Of a stretch of DNA of 64,000 nucleotides, positions 56,201 to 63,140 are shown in pieces (within the stretch, counting starts at the first letter, position 1; every line of letters begins with the position of its first letter). This DNA is from Flagellimonas sp. HMM57. GTDB lineage: Bacteria; Bacteroidota; Bacteroidia; Flavobacteriales; Flavobacteriaceae. The notes under the pieces were generated by a model that had not been told where the DNA came from, searched no databases, and worked only from the letters and a program-made list of their open reading frames with translations. The stretch covers positions 1,178,001 through 1,242,000 of the forward strand of contig NZ_CP090004.1 of the NCBI RefSeq assembly GCF_021390175.1. The letters are read 5' to 3'. A program made the translations under genes and the position numbers.

Positions 56201-59200
56201 ACCTGACCTATACCTCCAACCCGGCAGGGCTGAGCGTGGGCGCAGGAGGGAACATCACAGGGGGCAACGACGGGGTCAACTACACCATCACAGCGGAGAA
56301 CTCCGACGGATGCACACAAGATTCAGCGCCATTCGCATTCGACGCAGGAACACAGCTGCAAGTACCGCTAGCACCGACCATCAACGTAACGCCAGAGGAC
56401 TGCGCAGGGGACGCCACCAACACCGTGACCAACTATGACCCCAACCTGACCTATACCTCCAACCCGGCAGGGCTGAGCGTGGGCGCAGGAGGGAACATCA
56501 CAGGGGGCAACGACGGGGTCAACTACACCATCACAGCGGAGAACTCCGACGGATGCACACAAGATTCAGCGCCATTCGCATTCGACGCAGGAACACAGCT
56601 GCAAGTACCGCTAGCACCGACCATCAACGTAACGCCAGAGGACTGCGCAGGGGACGCCACCAACACCGTGACCAACTATGACCCCAACCTGACCTATACC
56701 TCCAACCCGGCAGGGCTGAGCGTGGGCGCAGGAGGGAACATCACAGGGGGCAACGACGGGGTCAACTACACCATCACAGCGGAGAACTCCGACGGATGCA
56801 CACAAGATTCAGCGCCATTCGCATTCGACGCAGGAACACAGCTGCAAGTACCGCTAGCACCGACCATCAACGTAACGCCAGAGGACTGCGCAGGGGACGC
56901 CACCAACACCGTGACCAACTATGACCCCAACCTGACCTATACCTCCAACCCGGCAGGGCTGAGCGTGGGCGCAGGAGGGAACATCACAGGGGGCAACGAC
57001 GGGGTCAACTACACCATCACAGCGGAGAACTCCGACGGATGCACACAAGATTCAGCGCCATTCGCATTCGACGCAGGAACACAGCTGCAAGTACCGCTAG
57101 CACCGACCATCAACGTAACGCCAGAGGACTGCGCAGGGGACGCCACCAACACCGTGACCAACTATGACCCCAACCTGACCTATACCTCCAACCCGGCAGG
57201 GCTGAGCGTGGGCGCAGGAGGGAACATCACAGGGGGCAACGACGGGGTCAACTACACCATCACAGCGGAGAACTCCGACGGATGCACACAAGATTCAGCG
57301 CCATTCGCATTCGACGCAGGAACACAGCTGCAAGTACCGCTAGCACCGACCATCAACGTAACGCCAGAGGACTGCGCAGGGGACGCCACCAACACCGTGA
57401 CCAACTATGACCCCAACCTGACCTATACCTCCAACCCGGCAGGGCTGAGCGTGGGCGCAGGAGGGAACATCACAGGGGGCAACGACGGGGTCAACTACAC
57501 CATCACAGCGGAGAACTCCGACGGATGCACACAAGATTCAGCGCCATTCGCATTCGACGCAGGAACACAGCTGCAAGTACCGCTAGCACCGACCATCAAC
57601 GTAACGCCAGAGGACTGCGCAGGGGACGCCACCAACACCGTGACCAACTATGACCCCAACCTGACCTATACCTCCAACCCGGCAGGGCTGAGCGTGGGCG
57701 CAGGAGGGAACATCACAGGGGGCAACGACGGGGTCAACTACACCATCACAGCGGAGAACTCCGACGGATGCACACAAGATTCAGCGCCATTCGCATTCGA
57801 CGCAGGAACACAGCTGCAAGTACCGCTAGCACCGACCATCAACGTAACGCCAGAGGACTGCGCAGGGGACGCCACCAACACCGTGACCAACTATGACCCC
57901 AACCTGACCTATACCTCCAACCCGGCAGGGCTGAGCGTGGGCGCAGGAGGGAACATCACAGGGGGCAACGACGGGGTCAACTACACCATCACAGCGGAGA
58001 ACTCCGACGGATGCACACAAGATTCAGCGCCATTCGCATTCGACGCAGGAACACAGCTGCAAGTACCGCTAGCACCGACCATCAACGTAACGCCAGAGGA
58101 CTGCGCAGGGGACGCCACCAACACCGTGACCAACTATGACCCCAACCTGACCTATACCTCCAACCCGGCAGGGCTGAGCGTGGGCGCAGGAGGGAACATC
58201 ACAGGGGGCAACGACGGGGTCAACTACACCATCACAGCGGAGAACTCCGACGGATGCACACAAGATTCAGCGCCATTCGCATTCGACGCAGGAACACAGC
58301 TGCAAGTACCGCTAGCACCGACCATCAACGTAACGCCAGAGGACTGCGCAGGGGACGCCACCAACACCGTGACCAACTATGACCCCAACCTGACCTATAC
58401 CTCCAACCCGGCAGGGCTGAGCGTGGGCGCAGGAGGGAACATCACAGGGGGCAACGACGGGGTCAACTACACCATCACAGCGGAGAACTCCGACGGATGC
58501 ACACAAGATTCAGCGCCATTCGCATTCGACGCAGGAACACAGCTGCAAGTACCGCTAGCACCGACCATCAACGTAACGCCAGAGGACTGCGCAGGGGACG
58601 CCACCAACACCGTGACCAACTATGACCCCAACCTGACCTATACCTCCAACCCGGCAGGGCTGAGCGTGGGCGCAGGAGGGAACATCACAGGGGGCAACGA
58701 CGGGGTCAACTACACCATCACAGCGGAGAACTCCGACGGATGCACACAAGATTCAGCGCCATTCGCATTCGACGCAGGAACACAGCTGCAAGTACCAGAG
58801 GCTGATGCAGGGCCCGAGGACGATCAAATTTGCGAAGGATCTACCTACGAACTCTCTACAGCTACAGCTTCTGTCGGGGCAATGCTCACCTGGATTACCA
58901 CTGGAACAGGGACCTTCGACAACGACACGACACTAAATCCCACCTACAGTCCGTCCGAGGCCGACGAGACCGCAGGCAGCGTGACCCTCACTCTGACCGC
59001 CACAGCAGTCAACGGATGCAACGCATCGGATACCATAGTGCTCAACTTCATCGACACCCCATTAGCTGACAACCCATCTAATGTAACGGTATGCGACTCA
59101 TATACACTACCAACACTGGTCAATGGAAGTTACTTCGATGCGCCGAACGGTGGAGGAAATGCTTTCAGTCCTGGAGACAATATCACCAGTTCGATGACGC

Positions 59201-60237
59201 TGTACGTTTTCAATGAAACCGGAACATCTCCCAACTGTATAGCAGAGAACTCCTTTGATGTCATCATCAACAACTTATCAATAAGTCTAAATACTCAAAA
59301 CACATTGTGTTTGGACTCTGAAGATGGCTCAGTGGACGTTACAATTACCAATGGAGATGCACCCTATGCGGTACAACTGAATTCAGGTGCCGATATGATA
59401 CTTCAAACAGATAGTTTTACGATAGATAATTTAGCACCCGGAAATTACAATCTGTCCGTAACATCCAACAATGGGTGTTCATCCGAATCGTCATTTGAGA
59501 TTTTAATCACAGGACCTGATCTACGTGCTACTGTAGACACTGATCAATTTTGTAACGGCAATGCTCCATCCAACAGTACAGAAATCTTTTTGGTAGACCA
59601 AAGCATTTCTTCAGAGGTACTGTATGCGATAGATTCCACCAATCCGCAGGACTTTGTTCTGGGACCAGTCTTTAATGGTTTGGCACCGGGCACGCACTTC
59701 GCAGCTATTTTACACACTGATGGTTGTTTAAGTACAGTTCCCTTTGAGATTGATGAAATCGATTCGTTGGAAATGGTGGTAGTGAAGAACAATGAAGCTG
59801 AAATTGAAATTAATGCATCTGGTGGCCTACCTCCATATACTTACTTCTTGAATGACAATCCTGGAACTTCCCAAAATACGTTCACGGTACTGGAAAGTGG
59901 AAACTACGTAGTCCGCGTGGTTGACAGTCTTGGTTGTGAGGTGTTTGATACTACATCTGTGAATTTAGTAGATATTGAAATTCCTAATTTCTTTACCCCA
60001 AACCACGATGGACAAAATGATTTCTGGGGACCAAGAAACATAGAAAGCCTACCTAATATAGAAACCTACGTTTTTGACAGGTATGGTAGAAAAATAAAAA
60101 TCATGGGGCAATCCAACAACGGTTGGGACGGTACCTACGAATCTAATCTAATGCCTTCTGGTGACTATTGGTATACCATACGGTTGAACGATGGTACTGG
60201 ACGTGAGTTTGTTGGAAACTTTACCCTTTACAGATAA
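47275..60237 (+). CDS. Giant SprB-like surface adhesin with T9SS type B sorting domain
   Basis: I chose the ATG at 47275 (4320 residues) over a TTG nine bases earlier. A long signal sequence ends near GQTAFAQ. The N-terminal 400 residues resemble the LamG/DUF8202-like lectin region of such proteins, with ESYLAIKYGITL. An HYR-like segment follows (about 560-640). Next come five 71-residue tandem repeats (646-1000), Ig-like modules including two near-identical AGADDAIC modules, two more 71-residue units, and then 28 identical 81-residue repeats (about 1570-3837). Further Ig-like modules lead to the CHU_C-type C-terminus (IPNFFTPNHDGQNDFWGP), the type IX secretion signal for gliding and adhesion proteins. 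SprB of Flavobacterium johnsoniae has the same plan. The SprF-like partner gene starts 3 bp downstream. The repeat part is far richer in G+C than both ends. Confidence 0.92.
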   Translation: MIRSLHFLPNRPKTEKSFSVKEFTRFHQSVLIMLSVLIGQTAFAQIEVDTWYTADRAVNTAPLPPGQFYQYTPYAPVDGTPVTTWYDFVDGGLSSNQNAVQHPADPSHYPNPWNAPVNPGFEHSFGLPTYLHPAGSVPGIPTLRRNSMNFNPALEFDGSGNGEALHTRPVSREEITVFIVFKAQGSGNTAKTQRLLYGGDIEAYHSSTTNLSLGVSNGNRFSVGRTWNGGSFFQSGGIDLIDRPTVGVFIRDVVEPIGSQQEVLATRVNGLQDILEIRNHSLAENDLYLFSRLGKHFNSGGGDSDSNLTGSIAEVLIADGALDVNSVQRAESYLAIKYGITLNTTSLGSTFGNQGYQYLAADGTVIWDPAIDPVYRFDIAGLARDRYRDNTGVYPDLRYNLHQRIAKSVNDNALVTMSTDPNFSGDNLDLSRPEIHNTFSGTSLHSYLHNYLIWANDRASLNSTNVELPASGDITLRISREWKIQKTVSPGVLPISGVSVRVDLSGSDILTNDACGIQLMIDRDGDGNFTTGIIDYVTATAIVGTDAFFDNVDLEHLDVFSIGFGDFTDPTASNPNPIDVCGTAPAPDPSVVDDEDDNCSVDTVVHISDVSDGGFNPEIITRTYRITDTSGNFVDVVQTINIYPSPDAGTDANMTICEGDILTAADLFAQLGGTPDAGGSWSPAPAGAGTYTYTVTAIAPCTTDATAQVTVNEQQRPDAGTDANMAICEGDTVSDADLFAQLGGTPDAGGSWNPAPAGPGVYTYTVTAIAPCTTDATAQVTVNEQQRPDAGTDGSLTICEGDILTAADLFAQLGGTPDVGGSWNPAPAGAGLYTYTVTAIAPCTTDATAQVTVNEQQRPDAGTDANMTICEGDILTAADLFAQLGGTPDAGGSWSPAPVGAGIYTYTVTAIAPCTTDATAQVTVNEQQRPDAGTDGSLTICEGDTLTAADLFVQLGGTPDVGGSWSPAPAGAGTYTYTVGATAPCTTDATAQVTVTEQQRPDADAGADDAICGAVNYTVTGASASGFDSLLWTHNGNGNFTDATVMNAEYVPDASDVGTTVTLTLTSSSSGVCPDDIDAMDLNIGTIPQIVMVSSSDPLACGGNGTIELTFSNVPDGNYDIVYDAGTFIGVSVSAGEATIGAPQGIYDNIRITVNGCTSTDDPDTTLTDPGDPTPDAGTGGDVCDIANAFPTNALVAIGTGTWTNQTPLVGTATFADPNDETTDITVDAYGSYTFRWTDANGSCSGFDEITVNFFEEPTNADAGPDIPQCGTPDFTMAANSPAVGTGTWTQTAGPALTIVSANDPTSGVNGLPAGSSATLRWTIANGSCTESFDEVVITNDQQPIVDAGADDAICDAMPYTVAGASASGFDSLLWTHNGNGNFTDATVVNAEYVPDASDVGTTVTLTLTASSSGICPDNIDAMDLTVTEQPDAGTDANMAICEGGTVTAAQLFAQLGGTPDAGGSWNPAPAGPGVYTYTVNAIAPCTTDATAQVTVTEQQRPDAGTDANMAICEGDTVSAAQLFAQLGGTPDIGGSWNPAPAGAGVYTYTVNATAPCTTDATAQVTVTELQVPLAPTINVTPEDCAGDATNTVTNYDPNLTYTSNPAGLSVGAGGNITGGNDGVNYTITAENSDGCTQDSAPFAFDAGTQLQVPLAPTINVTPEDCAGDATNTVTNYDPNLTYTSNPAGLSVGAGGNITGGNDGVNYTITAENSDGCTQDSAPFAFDAGTQLQVPLAPTINVTPEDCAGDATNTVTNYDPNLTYTSNPAGLSVGAGGNITGGNDGVNYTITAENSDGCTQDSAPFAFDAGTQLQVPLAPTINVTPEDCAGDATNTVTNYDPNLTYTSNPAGLSVGAGGNITGGNDGVNYTITAENSDGCTQDSAPFAFDAGTQLQVPLAPTINVTPEDCAGDATNTVTNYDPNLTYTSNPAGLSVGAGGNITGGNDGVNYTITAENSDGCTQDSAPFAFDAGTQLQVPLAPTINVTPEDCAGDATNTVTNYDPNLTYTSNPAGLSVGAGGNITGGNDGVNYTITAENSDGCTQDSAPFAFDAGTQLQVPLAPTINVTPEDCAGDATNTVTNYDPNLTYTSNPAGLSVGAGGNITGGNDGVNYTITAENSDGCTQDSAPFAFDAGTQLQVPLAPTINVTPEDCAGDATNTVTNYDPNLTYTSNPAGLSVGAGGNITGGNDGVNYTITAENSDGCTQDSAPFAFDAGTQLQVPLAPTINVTPEDCAGDATNTVTNYDPNLTYTSNPAGLSVGAGGNITGGNDGVNYTITAENSDGCTQDSAPFAFDAGTQLQVPLAPTINVTPEDCAGDATNTVTNYDPNLTYTSNPAGLSVGAGGNITGGNDGVNYTITAENSDGCTQDSAPFAFDAGTQLQVPLAPTINVTPEDCAGDATNTVTNYDPNLTYTSNPAGLSVGAGGNITGGNDGVNYTITAENSDGCTQDSAPFAFDAGTQLQVPLAPTINVTPEDCAGDATNTVTNYDPNLTYTSNPAGLSVGAGGNITGGNDGVNYTITAENSDGCTQDSAPFAFDAGTQLQVPLAPTINVTPEDCAGDATNTVTNYDPNLTYTSNPAGLSVGAGGNITGGNDGVNYTITAENSDGCTQDSAPFAFDAGTQLQVPLAPTINVTPEDCAGDATNTVTNYDPNLTYTSNPAGLSVGAGGNITGGNDGVNYTITAENSDGCTQDSAPFAFDAGTQLQVPLAPTINVTPEDCAGDATNTVTNYDPNLTYTSNPAGLSVGAGGNITGGNDGVNYTITAENSDGCTQDSAPFAFDAGTQLQVPLAPTINVTPEDCAGDATNTVTNYDPNLTYTSNPAGLSVGAGGNITGGNDGVNYTITAENSDGCTQDSAPFAFDAGTQLQVPLAPTINVTPEDCAGDATNTVTNYDPNLTYTSNPAGLSVGAGGNITGGNDGVNYTITAENSDGCTQDSAPFAFDAGTQLQVPLAPTINVTPEDCAGDATNTVTNYDPNLTYTSNPAGLSVGAGGNITGGNDGVNYTITAENSDGCTQDSAPFAFDAGTQLQVPLAPTINVTPEDCAGDATNTVTNYDPNLTYTSNPAGLSVGAGGNITGGNDGVNYTITAENSDGCTQDSAPFAFDAGTQLQVPLAPTINVTPEDCAGDATNTVTNYDPNLTYTSNPAGLSVGAGGNITGGNDGVNYTITAENSDGCTQDSAPFAFDAGTQLQVPLAPTINVTPEDCAGDATNTVTNYDPNLTYTSNPAGLSVGAGGNITGGNDGVNYTITAENSDGCTQDSAPFAFDAGTQLQVPLAPTINVTPEDCAGDATNTVTNYDPNLTYTSNPAGLSVGAGGNITGGNDGVNYTITAENSDGCTQDSAPFAFDAGTQLQVPLAPTINVTPEDCAGDATNTVTNYDPNLTYTSNPAGLSVGAGGNITGGNDGVNYTITAENSDGCTQDSAPFAFDAGTQLQVPLAPTINVTPEDCAGDATNTVTNYDPNLTYTSNPAGLSVGAGGNITGGNDGVNYTITAENSDGCTQDSAPFAFDAGTQLQVPLAPTINVTPEDCAGDATNTVTNYDPNLTYTSNPAGLSVGAGGNITGGNDGVNYTITAENSDGCTQDSAPFAFDAGTQLQVPLAPTINVTPEDCAGDATNTVTNYDPNLTYTSNPAGLSVGAGGNITGGNDGVNYTITAENSDGCTQDSAPFAFDAGTQLQVPLAPTINVTPEDCAGDATNTVTNYDPNLTYTSNPAGLSVGAGGNITGGNDGVNYTITAENSDGCTQDSAPFAFDAGTQLQVPLAPTINVTPEDCAGDATNTVTNYDPNLTYTSNPAGLSVGAGGNITGGNDGVNYTITAENSDGCTQDSAPFAFDAGTQLQVPEADAGPEDDQICEGSTYELSTATASVGAMLTWITTGTGTFDNDTTLNPTYSPSEADETAGSVTLTLTATAVNGCNASDTIVLNFIDTPLADNPSNVTVCDSYTLPTLVNGSYFDAPNGGGNAFSPGDNITSSMTLYVFNETGTSPNCIAENSFDVIINNLSISLNTQNTLCLDSEDGSVDVTITNGDAPYAVQLNSGADMILQTDSFTIDNLAPGNYNLSVTSNNGCSSESSFEILITGPDLRATVDTDQFCNGNAPSNSTEIFLVDQSISSEVLYAIDSTNPQDFVLGPVFNGLAPGTHFAAILHTDGCLSTVPFEIDEIDSLEMVVVKNNEAEIEINASGGLPPYTYFLNDNPGTSQNTFTVLESGNYVVRVVDSLGCEVFDTTSVNLVDIEIPNFFTPNHDGQNDFWGPRNIESLPNIETYVFDRYGRKIKIMGQSNNGWDGTYESNLMPSGDYWYTIRLNDGTGREFVGNFTLYR
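49210..50274 (+). repeat. Five tandem 213-bp units (71 residues) in the adhesin
   Basis: Units begin at 49210, 49423, 49636, 49849 and 50062, each starting PDAGTD and carrying ICEGD, LFAQLGGTPD or LFVQLGGTPD, GGSW.PAP and YTYTV, ending CTTDATAQVTV. They are similar but not identical, with exchanges such as ANMT/GSLT and ILTAAD/TVSDAD that recur in different combinations. That mosaic pattern suggests recombination between units. Confidence 0.93.
51565..51981 (+). repeat. Two further 213-bp-type units just before the perfect array
   Basis: A full unit (51565-51777) and a shortened one (51778-51981, 204 bp) of the same 71-residue family reappear after about 1.3 kb of other Ig-like modules. They carry variants TVTAAQLFAQ and TVSAAQLFAQ in place of ILTAADLFAQ. 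The last unit runs into the first 243-bp repeat through VTVTELQVPLAP. Confidence 0.88.
51982..58796 (+). repeat. 28 apparently identical 243-bp tandem repeats in the adhesin
   Basis: The unit starts CTGCAAGTACCGCTAGCACC and encodes 81 residues, with landmarks LAPTINVTPEDCAGD, YTSNPAGLSVGAGGNIT and ENSDGCTQDSAPF. The period is exactly 243 bp from 51982 to 58785, followed by an 11-bp partial copy. All 28 translations are the same, and a 64-codon antisense reading of each unit is also the same, so synonymous changes are absent there too. Each unit has two cysteines, probably one disulfide in an Ig-like fold. Confidence 0.97.
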
Positions 60238-60240
60238 AAT

Positions 60241-61200
60241 ATGTTAAGATATAATTTAATTAAAATTGCAAGTCTAATAGTGTTATTGAATTTTCTACCT
60301 TTAAAAGGACAGGAACTTACGGTACCACAACTTTCACAATATCTCTCCGATAATCCTTTTCTTATGTCTCCTGCCTATGCTGGCATTGGAAATTATGTGA
60401 AGGTAAGAATGGCTGGGCTTACGCAATGGGTTGGCATAGAAGATGCCCCAAATACTCAGTCCCTATCCGCTGATGTTCGATTGGGAAATAGGTCTGGTGT
60501 TGGTTTTGTGCTATATAATGATTCCAATGGCGAAACAAAGCAAAGAGGTGCAAAAATATCATTTGCGCACCATTTGACCATTGATAAATATGAAGATCAA
60601 TATTTCTCTTTCGCGCTATCCTTTAATCTAAATCAATTTAGGATAGACATTGAGAACTTTGACCCAAACAATGATCTTGGAATAACTGATGATAGATCAT
60701 CGAGCAATCCCAATTTTGATATAGGAACATTATACAGAAATGGCGGTTTTTATGCAAGCTTCAATATTGGCAATATTTTAAATAAGGATTTTCAAAAATT
60801 CAACCAACTTTTTGAACCCAATGTCTTAAGAAATTATCAACTCTATTCTGGTTATAAGCATAGAAAGAATAGGCGTTCTGACTTTGAAATAGAGCCATCT
60901 ATTTTCTTACAATATTTTGAGAACGATGGACGTTCCGTCACGGACCTGAACACCAAATTCAAATGGTATGACTTTATAAATTATTACTATGCAGGTATTA
61001 CTTATCGATTTTTAAATGATCAGTTGGGAAAACCCCTTTATGTTGGACCGATGATGGGACTGAAAAAAGGGGATTTTTACTTTGGATATTCTTATCAGGT
61101 AATCATGAACGAAATATTGGGTTATTCCAGTGGCACGCATGTCGTTACGGTTGGGATAGATCTTTTTCAAGGCATCTCCAATTGTACATGTACATATTGA
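60241..61200 (+). CDS. PorP/SprF-family type IX secretion membrane protein
   Basis: The 319-residue outer-membrane protein has a signal peptide ending PLKGQ and the family opening QYLSDNPFLMSPAYAGIGNY. Repeated amphipathic beta strands follow (NRSGVGFVLYND, AKISFAHHLTID, YFSFALSFNLN), and the end is TVGIDLFQ. SprF-type proteins are dedicated partners needed to deliver or hold a particular giant adhesin after T9SS export. The 3-bp gap from the adhesin stop makes pairing near certain. No gld or sor core secretion genes are in the window. Confidence 0.93.
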   Translation: MLRYNLIKIASLIVLLNFLPLKGQELTVPQLSQYLSDNPFLMSPAYAGIGNYVKVRMAGLTQWVGIEDAPNTQSLSADVRLGNRSGVGFVLYNDSNGETKQRGAKISFAHHLTIDKYEDQYFSFALSFNLNQFRIDIENFDPNNDLGITDDRSSSNPNFDIGTLYRNGGFYASFNIGNILNKDFQKFNQLFEPNVLRNYQLYSGYKHRKNRRSDFEIEPSIFLQYFENDGRSVTDLNTKFKWYDFINYYYAGITYRFLNDQLGKPLYVGPMMGLKKGDFYFGYSYQVIMNEILGYSSGTHVVTVGIDLFQGISNCTCTY

Positions 61201-61213
61201 ACTTAAAAAACTA

Positions 61214-62239
61214 ATGAAAATGAAATCAATTCTAAAAGCAATCGGTTCTTTAAAGCTACTTATCTTATTTTTTCTTGTCCTCTTCTATTCATCTTGTGGA
61301 GACGGAAACGACGATGGCTTATTTGGCTTAACACAAAAACAAAGTGAAATTTCTATATCTTCAGGTACTACCGATACAATCTTATATGCCATAGTGGACA
61401 ACACTAGGATTCCTGTTTATCTATCTTTTCCAGAAGGGTGCGATATTCAAAATTACCCTGCTGTAGTAGTGATGCATGGCTCTGACGGAATGTGGAAAAA
61501 TCATGACCCAGAAAGCAAAGCAATGTCTGGACAAAATAATGAATGGCGAAAAATATTTGATGATAACTGTATCATCGGGGCTTTTGTCGACAGTTATTCT
61601 ACAAGAGGGGTAACGACAAGAATTGGAAAATGGACCACAGCCCCAGATAATTTCAAAATTAGTTCGCAGTTTGTTCGTCCAAGGGATGCAAATGCTACGT
61701 TATCACTATTAAGAGGTCTAACCTTTGGTGATGGCAGAAGTATAGTAAGGCCAAAAGACATTGGTATTCTTGGCTTTTCAGATGGCGCTACTACTGTTGC
61801 TTCAACCTTATATGATTCGAATGCTACTCCATCCGATTGGGTATGGAAACAAAAGTTTGATGGTAAAGAGTATAATACCTCTTCTGGAGTAAAAGCACCT
61901 CCAAAAATTCCAACTGATGGTGGTTTTGCTGGTGGTGTCTTTTATTATGGCGGTTCTGGCGGCTTTGATTACTGGGGAAGTCATGCTTGTGGCACCAATG
62001 GTTTGGAAGGTAATGTATATGTTTCCTATGCTCCTATACTATACCAACTTCCTGCCAATGGATATCTCACGGAAAATAGTCTATGCTTGGTTGATCTTCT
62101 CAAAAAAAAGAGTAACAACGTGGAACTAAATGTATATGCCAATGTTGGTCACGGTTTTGATTTTGATGACAACGTACAAAGTATTATTGCAAGGAAAAAT
62201 ACTATTAACTGGTTTAAAAAGATATTGAATATGAATTAG
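61214..62239 (+). CDS. Dienelactone-hydrolase-like lipoprotein
   Basis: The 341-residue protein has a lipoprotein signal ending FYSSC (about Cys28). The alpha/beta hydrolase core shows YPAVVVMHGSDGMW (oxyanion region), ILGFSDGATTVAS (a G-x-S-x-G nucleophile elbow) and VGHGFDFDD with the catalytic His, as in the DLH family. These are serine or cysteine hydrolases of esters or lactones. It starts 13 bp after the SprF-like gene and is probably co-transcribed. A link to adhesin anchoring or surface glycans is possible but not shown. Confidence 0.82.
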   Translation: MKMKSILKAIGSLKLLILFFLVLFYSSCGDGNDDGLFGLTQKQSEISISSGTTDTILYAIVDNTRIPVYLSFPEGCDIQNYPAVVVMHGSDGMWKNHDPESKAMSGQNNEWRKIFDDNCIIGAFVDSYSTRGVTTRIGKWTTAPDNFKISSQFVRPRDANATLSLLRGLTFGDGRSIVRPKDIGILGFSDGATTVASTLYDSNATPSDWVWKQKFDGKEYNTSSGVKAPPKIPTDGGFAGGVFYYGGSGGFDYWGSHACGTNGLEGNVYVSYAPILYQLPANGYLTENSLCLVDLLKKKSNNVELNVYANVGHGFDFDDNVQSIIARKNTINWFKKILNMN

Positions 62240-62534
62240 ACACTTTAAGTACCATATACCAAAACCTCCCGTTCAATTGCTCGATTTGTATAATTTTCCA
62301 ATTTAACCTCTTCCCATGAAGGCTTTCAACCTTTCTTCATATTTACAAGTCCCGGTTTTGACCAATAACCAAGTTAATTGAATTATTAATTACGTCTTTT
62401 TTGATATGATTTTAAATACTGTTGAGATTATATCAAAAGAGAAGAAATCATCCTCAAAAAATAAAATCAATAAAGTTGGTTCATAAAAGAACCAGAATTA
62501 GAACAAACCCAAATAGAAAATAAATTTGACCGAA

Positions 62535-62921
62535 ATGAAAAAAGACTTTCTTGAAAAATGGATTCTTGATTTAATCAAGCTAGAGTATGAACTGGGGAAT
62601 ATTCCCAAACGTGCAACGTATAAATTAAAAGAACGCATGGACAACTTTATAGAGGTTACGCTAATATGGTTGAACAAGGAAAACGTTGAGTACAAAATAA
62701 TATATAGTGCAAGAGCTTATGGAAAAAAAAGCATTGCGGTAAGTTGTGAAACCATAAACGAATCTCTGTTTGATATGGAGAGTTATTATACTCTTGAAAT
62801 TCACAAATATGTAAATAATATCAAGAGGAGCTATAGTACTAGAAAAATTGTGGATTATGATGTTATGAACGTGGTTGGTGAATTACAAAAATTGGACGAA
62901 ACCAGAGGTTTAGATTTATAG
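62535..62921 (+). CDS. Hypothetical protein, 128 residues
   Basis: I chose the ATG at 62535, within TTGACCGAAATGAAA; a TTG nine bases earlier is in frame. The product is hydrophilic, Lys/Glu-rich and helical at the start (FLEKWILDLIKLEYELGNIP), with a mixed beta part later (YKIIYSARAYGKKSIAVSC). There is no signal peptide or known motif. It stands alone between two AT-rich spacers. I do not recognise the family. Confidence 0.55.
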   Translation: MKKDFLEKWILDLIKLEYELGNIPKRATYKLKERMDNFIEVTLIWLNKENVEYKIIYSARAYGKKSIAVSCETINESLFDMESYYTLEIHKYVNNIKRSYSTRKIVDYDVMNVVGELQKLDETRGLDL

Positions 62922-62953
62922 TTTCTTTTTTATCTGTTTTTAATTGCAAGGTC

Positions 62954-63016
62954 ATAGACAAAATGCCTGTTTTGATTTTTAATTCCTTTCATCCGATAAA
63001 TCTGCATTTTGTCTAT
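62954..63016. repeat. 13-bp perfect inverted repeat between hypothetical genes
   Basis: ATAGACAAAATGC (62954-62966) and GCATTTTGTCTAT (63004-63016) are exact complements around a 37-nt loop. Further partial pairing outward (AGGTC with GGCCT) comes after a 2-nt offset. It lies in the 219-bp spacer after the 128-residue gene. It is a candidate 3' structure or small mobile-element relic. Confidence 0.5.
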
Positions 63017-63140
63017 ATGGCCTCATTCGTCAATTAAGAAGGCCCATCCATATATTTCACCCCTGTAAAACTTACATAAAGTTGTTCCTTAGTGTAAAGT
63101 TTTAAAAGTTCCCAGATTTTTAATTTAATACCTTTTCATT

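Noticed and set aside
51994..58749. Twenty-eight identical antisense 64-codon frames
   Set aside because: They are simply the reverse strand of the 243-bp repeats in the adhesin frame, with no signal or start context of their own.
51982..58796. CRISPR-like regular array
   Set aside because: The repeats are 243 bp, contiguous without unique spacers, and in frame with a giant protein; no cas genes are present.
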